Source: Glandiceps talaboti
Lineage: Eukaryota; Hemichordata; Enteropneusta; Spengelidae
Reading direction: 5' to 3'
Length of the DNA stretch: 62,000 nt
NCBI RefSeq assembly: GCF_964340395.1
Contig: NC_135564.1
Location: forward strand, 267,501-329,500
Shown here: positions 60,337 through 62,000 of the stretch, piece after piece
How positions within the stretch are numbered: the stretch's first letter is position 1
Layout of the letters: each line of letters opens with the position of its first letter
Notes under the pieces: model-generated
Databases searched by the model: none
The model's input: the letters and a program-made list of their open reading frames with translations, nothing else
Told to the model about the DNA's origin: nothing
Translations under genes and position numbers: made by a program

Positions 60337-62000
60337 CGTGTGATTTTACTCATTACCTAACTCCACTATCAATAATTCATATCATATGTGTTAAGGAAGA
60401 CAAAATAGCAATTATTTAAAAGACAGATAAATGCTACTTGCATCTACCTAGACACTTGTACACTGAATACTTTCAAGGATTACATACATGTATCTACCAT
60501 ACACAAATCCCATCAATGTCATCTCATATTACCATAATGTGATAGACTTAGAAGAAATTACAATTTCATTTTGTTCTTTTCATCAAAGTCACATCCCCAT
60601 AATTGTGAAGATACCAAATACAATGAACTTGGTCTGTCAATCAATGGGTGAGTAGGAAATTTCACATCACAATTTAATTTGAGAGTTGGAAATTACTAAC
60701 TTTTAAGCATGGTGTCTGAAAAATCAACCGCTTAGACAGTTCAAGGTGAAATTGAAGTTCAATGATTGCAAAGAAGATAGAAAAGATGGCAGTGACCCTG
60801 GGGACTGTCTGGGAAGGAAATGGAAGTTCAAGTATATATTATACAATGGAGATTTTCACGCACATGTGTTCTGCGTATAGCTACTCTAATTGAATTAGAG
60901 TATGGAAATGTGTCATAAATTTACACCTCAGTTTGTTTTATTCCTCAATAATACAAGTTCACTCATATTATGAAACACTTTTATGTGTGCTAAAAAATAT
61001 CATATACCTGTATTTTCTAACACTGTTCTCCATGTTGAAACTGCAGTTTTGTTACATTATAACAGCTGAATACATGAATATGAATTTATTATAATTTGTA
61101 GGTTTTGAGACATAATTAGAATATAATCAGTTCATGCAGAAATATACTGACAGCCATTTTGATAAATAAATATTAAGTTTATATTTATACTCTTCTATAT
61201 GAAACGTTTATACAGAATGCGACTTTTGACTTGTTTCTGTGACGTCTTTTTTCCAATTCAGATTTTAATTTTACTTCAGACTTGACAAAGAACTGTCCAT
61301 CCAACCACCCCCACCCCCCACCCCACTACCCCACGCACACACACATCCCTTCCTTCTCGTCCATGCTTCAAAGATATCATTCAGTTCGGGTCTGCGATTT
61401 GGAAATTTTGTGTTACTGTTAGAACTGATTTTGAAGTTAAAATAACAATAACATTGTCAATTTCTTTGTCTGCACCCAGGTGGCCCTATATCGCCATCTG
61501 ACGGCAGGTAATGAAAGCCCTGGTCCTGTAGGGTCAAACCATTACAGTCATAAGGTACAATAACAACCTTTCATTTTATCTTTATATAAATTTTCATATT
61601 TCACAAATTTCAATATCTTTTCCAAATCTGTATTCCATGATTATAATTATAATTAAACAGTACAGCATAGGCACATGTCAAGTAATTTCTGGTGGTATCA
61701 AACATCCCTCATGATTGCATTTGTACATTATCAATCATTTCCATGGTAGGTAGGTAGGTTTATTTTCTTTGATACTGTATGTTGTTATTTTTTAATTTTA
61801 ACTATTTTACACATACATAAATAAAATAACAAACATTTAAATCTAGCTCCATTTCACAAATAAACTTAATTCAAGAGAACATATGATATTTGTTCCGATA
61901 TAAACTTGTTGTTTATCTTATCATTGTATTATTTCTCATCAATTCTGCTTTTCAGCTTAGTACTTGACTGAGAGGAACAATACTGATACTCTTGGTTTTA
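60337..62000. other. Mostly AT-rich stretch, no gene recognised
   Basis: It contains a C-rich run (61298-61343), a (TAGG)4 run near 61744-61758 and a GC-richer spot at 61478-61506. That spot has a strong plus-strand acceptor (TTTGTCTGCACCCAG) and donor (GGCAGGTAATG) around VALYRHLTA. The last could be a tiny exon or a transposon end. Confidence 0.45.
61298..61343. repeat. C-rich tract, possible G-quadruplex on minus
   Basis: CACCCCCACCCCCCACCCC followed by CACTACCCCACG and (CA)n. The minus strand carries four or more runs of three to six G with short loops. Confidence 0.85.

Overview
The window looks like eukaryotic nuclear DNA from a marine-type bilaterian invertebrate. It is roughly two-thirds A+T, shows no operon or Shine-Dalgarno organisation, and is full of microsatellites, minisatellites, old tandem duplications, small inverted-repeat (MITE-like) transposons and two copies of a tRNA-derived SINE. 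Motifs such as ACATGTAC are frequent. I cannot place it in a phylum from sequence alone. A deuterostome or lophotrochozoan is my guess, resting only on the general style of the repeats.

I recognise no protein-coding gene, rRNA, stand-alone tRNA, CRISPR array or bacterial feature. The long open frames fall into two groups. Some are translations of tandem repeats (21.3-22.2 kb, 49.1-50.1 kb, the TG, TA and CAGA tracts). The rest are frames of 60-120 codons, about as many as random DNA of this composition should give. A chain of phase-compatible exon-like segments can be read on the minus strand from about 32 kb down to 2.3 kb. I matched none of it to a known family and chance could produce it, so I report it only as a low-confidence hypothesis. 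The window is best read as intron and/or intergenic DNA.

Layout: 2.1-2.6 kb, diverged ~97-bp duplications; 3.7-4.1 kb, 38-bp minisatellite; 4.9-5.1 kb, MITE copy A; 6.1-6.7 kb, 26-bp minisatellite; 8.0-8.1 kb, TG tract; 9.3-9.7 and 10.9-11.3 kb, old tandem repeats; 11.6-13.7 kb, an old repeat family with a young 79-bp array inside it; 16.8-17.0 kb, palindromic MITE with a 9-bp target duplication; 17.8-18.2 kb, four 84-bp repeats; 20.0 kb, retroelement-like 3' tail on (CAAA)n; 21.4-22.2 kb, 50-bp minisatellite; 23.9 kb, small foldback; 24.1 and 25.8-26.1 kb, microsatellites; 29.0-29.9 kb, two further MITEs; 30.8-31.3 kb, perfect 58-bp inverted repeat among TA tracts; 31.5-31.7 kb, ~45-bp tandem repeat; 34.5 kb (minus) and 40.4 kb (plus), SINE copies; 35.7-36.4 kb, element with terminal inverted repeats; 43.6-44.8 kb, CAGA tract and duplications; 45.8-46.4 and 47.8-48.2 kb, diverged tandem arrays; 49.2-50.0 kb, 28 copies of a 30-bp repeat; 52.2 kb, ribozyme-like repeat motif; 53.2 kb, MITE copy B; 53.7-54.2 kb, 176-bp repeats; 55.4-56.9 kb, foldback and duplications; 57.9-58.5 kb, ten 64-bp repeats; 60.2 kb, short MITE.

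Because no gene is identified, no pathway can be described. The consistent theme is continual creation of tandem copies at every scale from 2 to about 250 bp, combined with non-autonomous DNA transposons.
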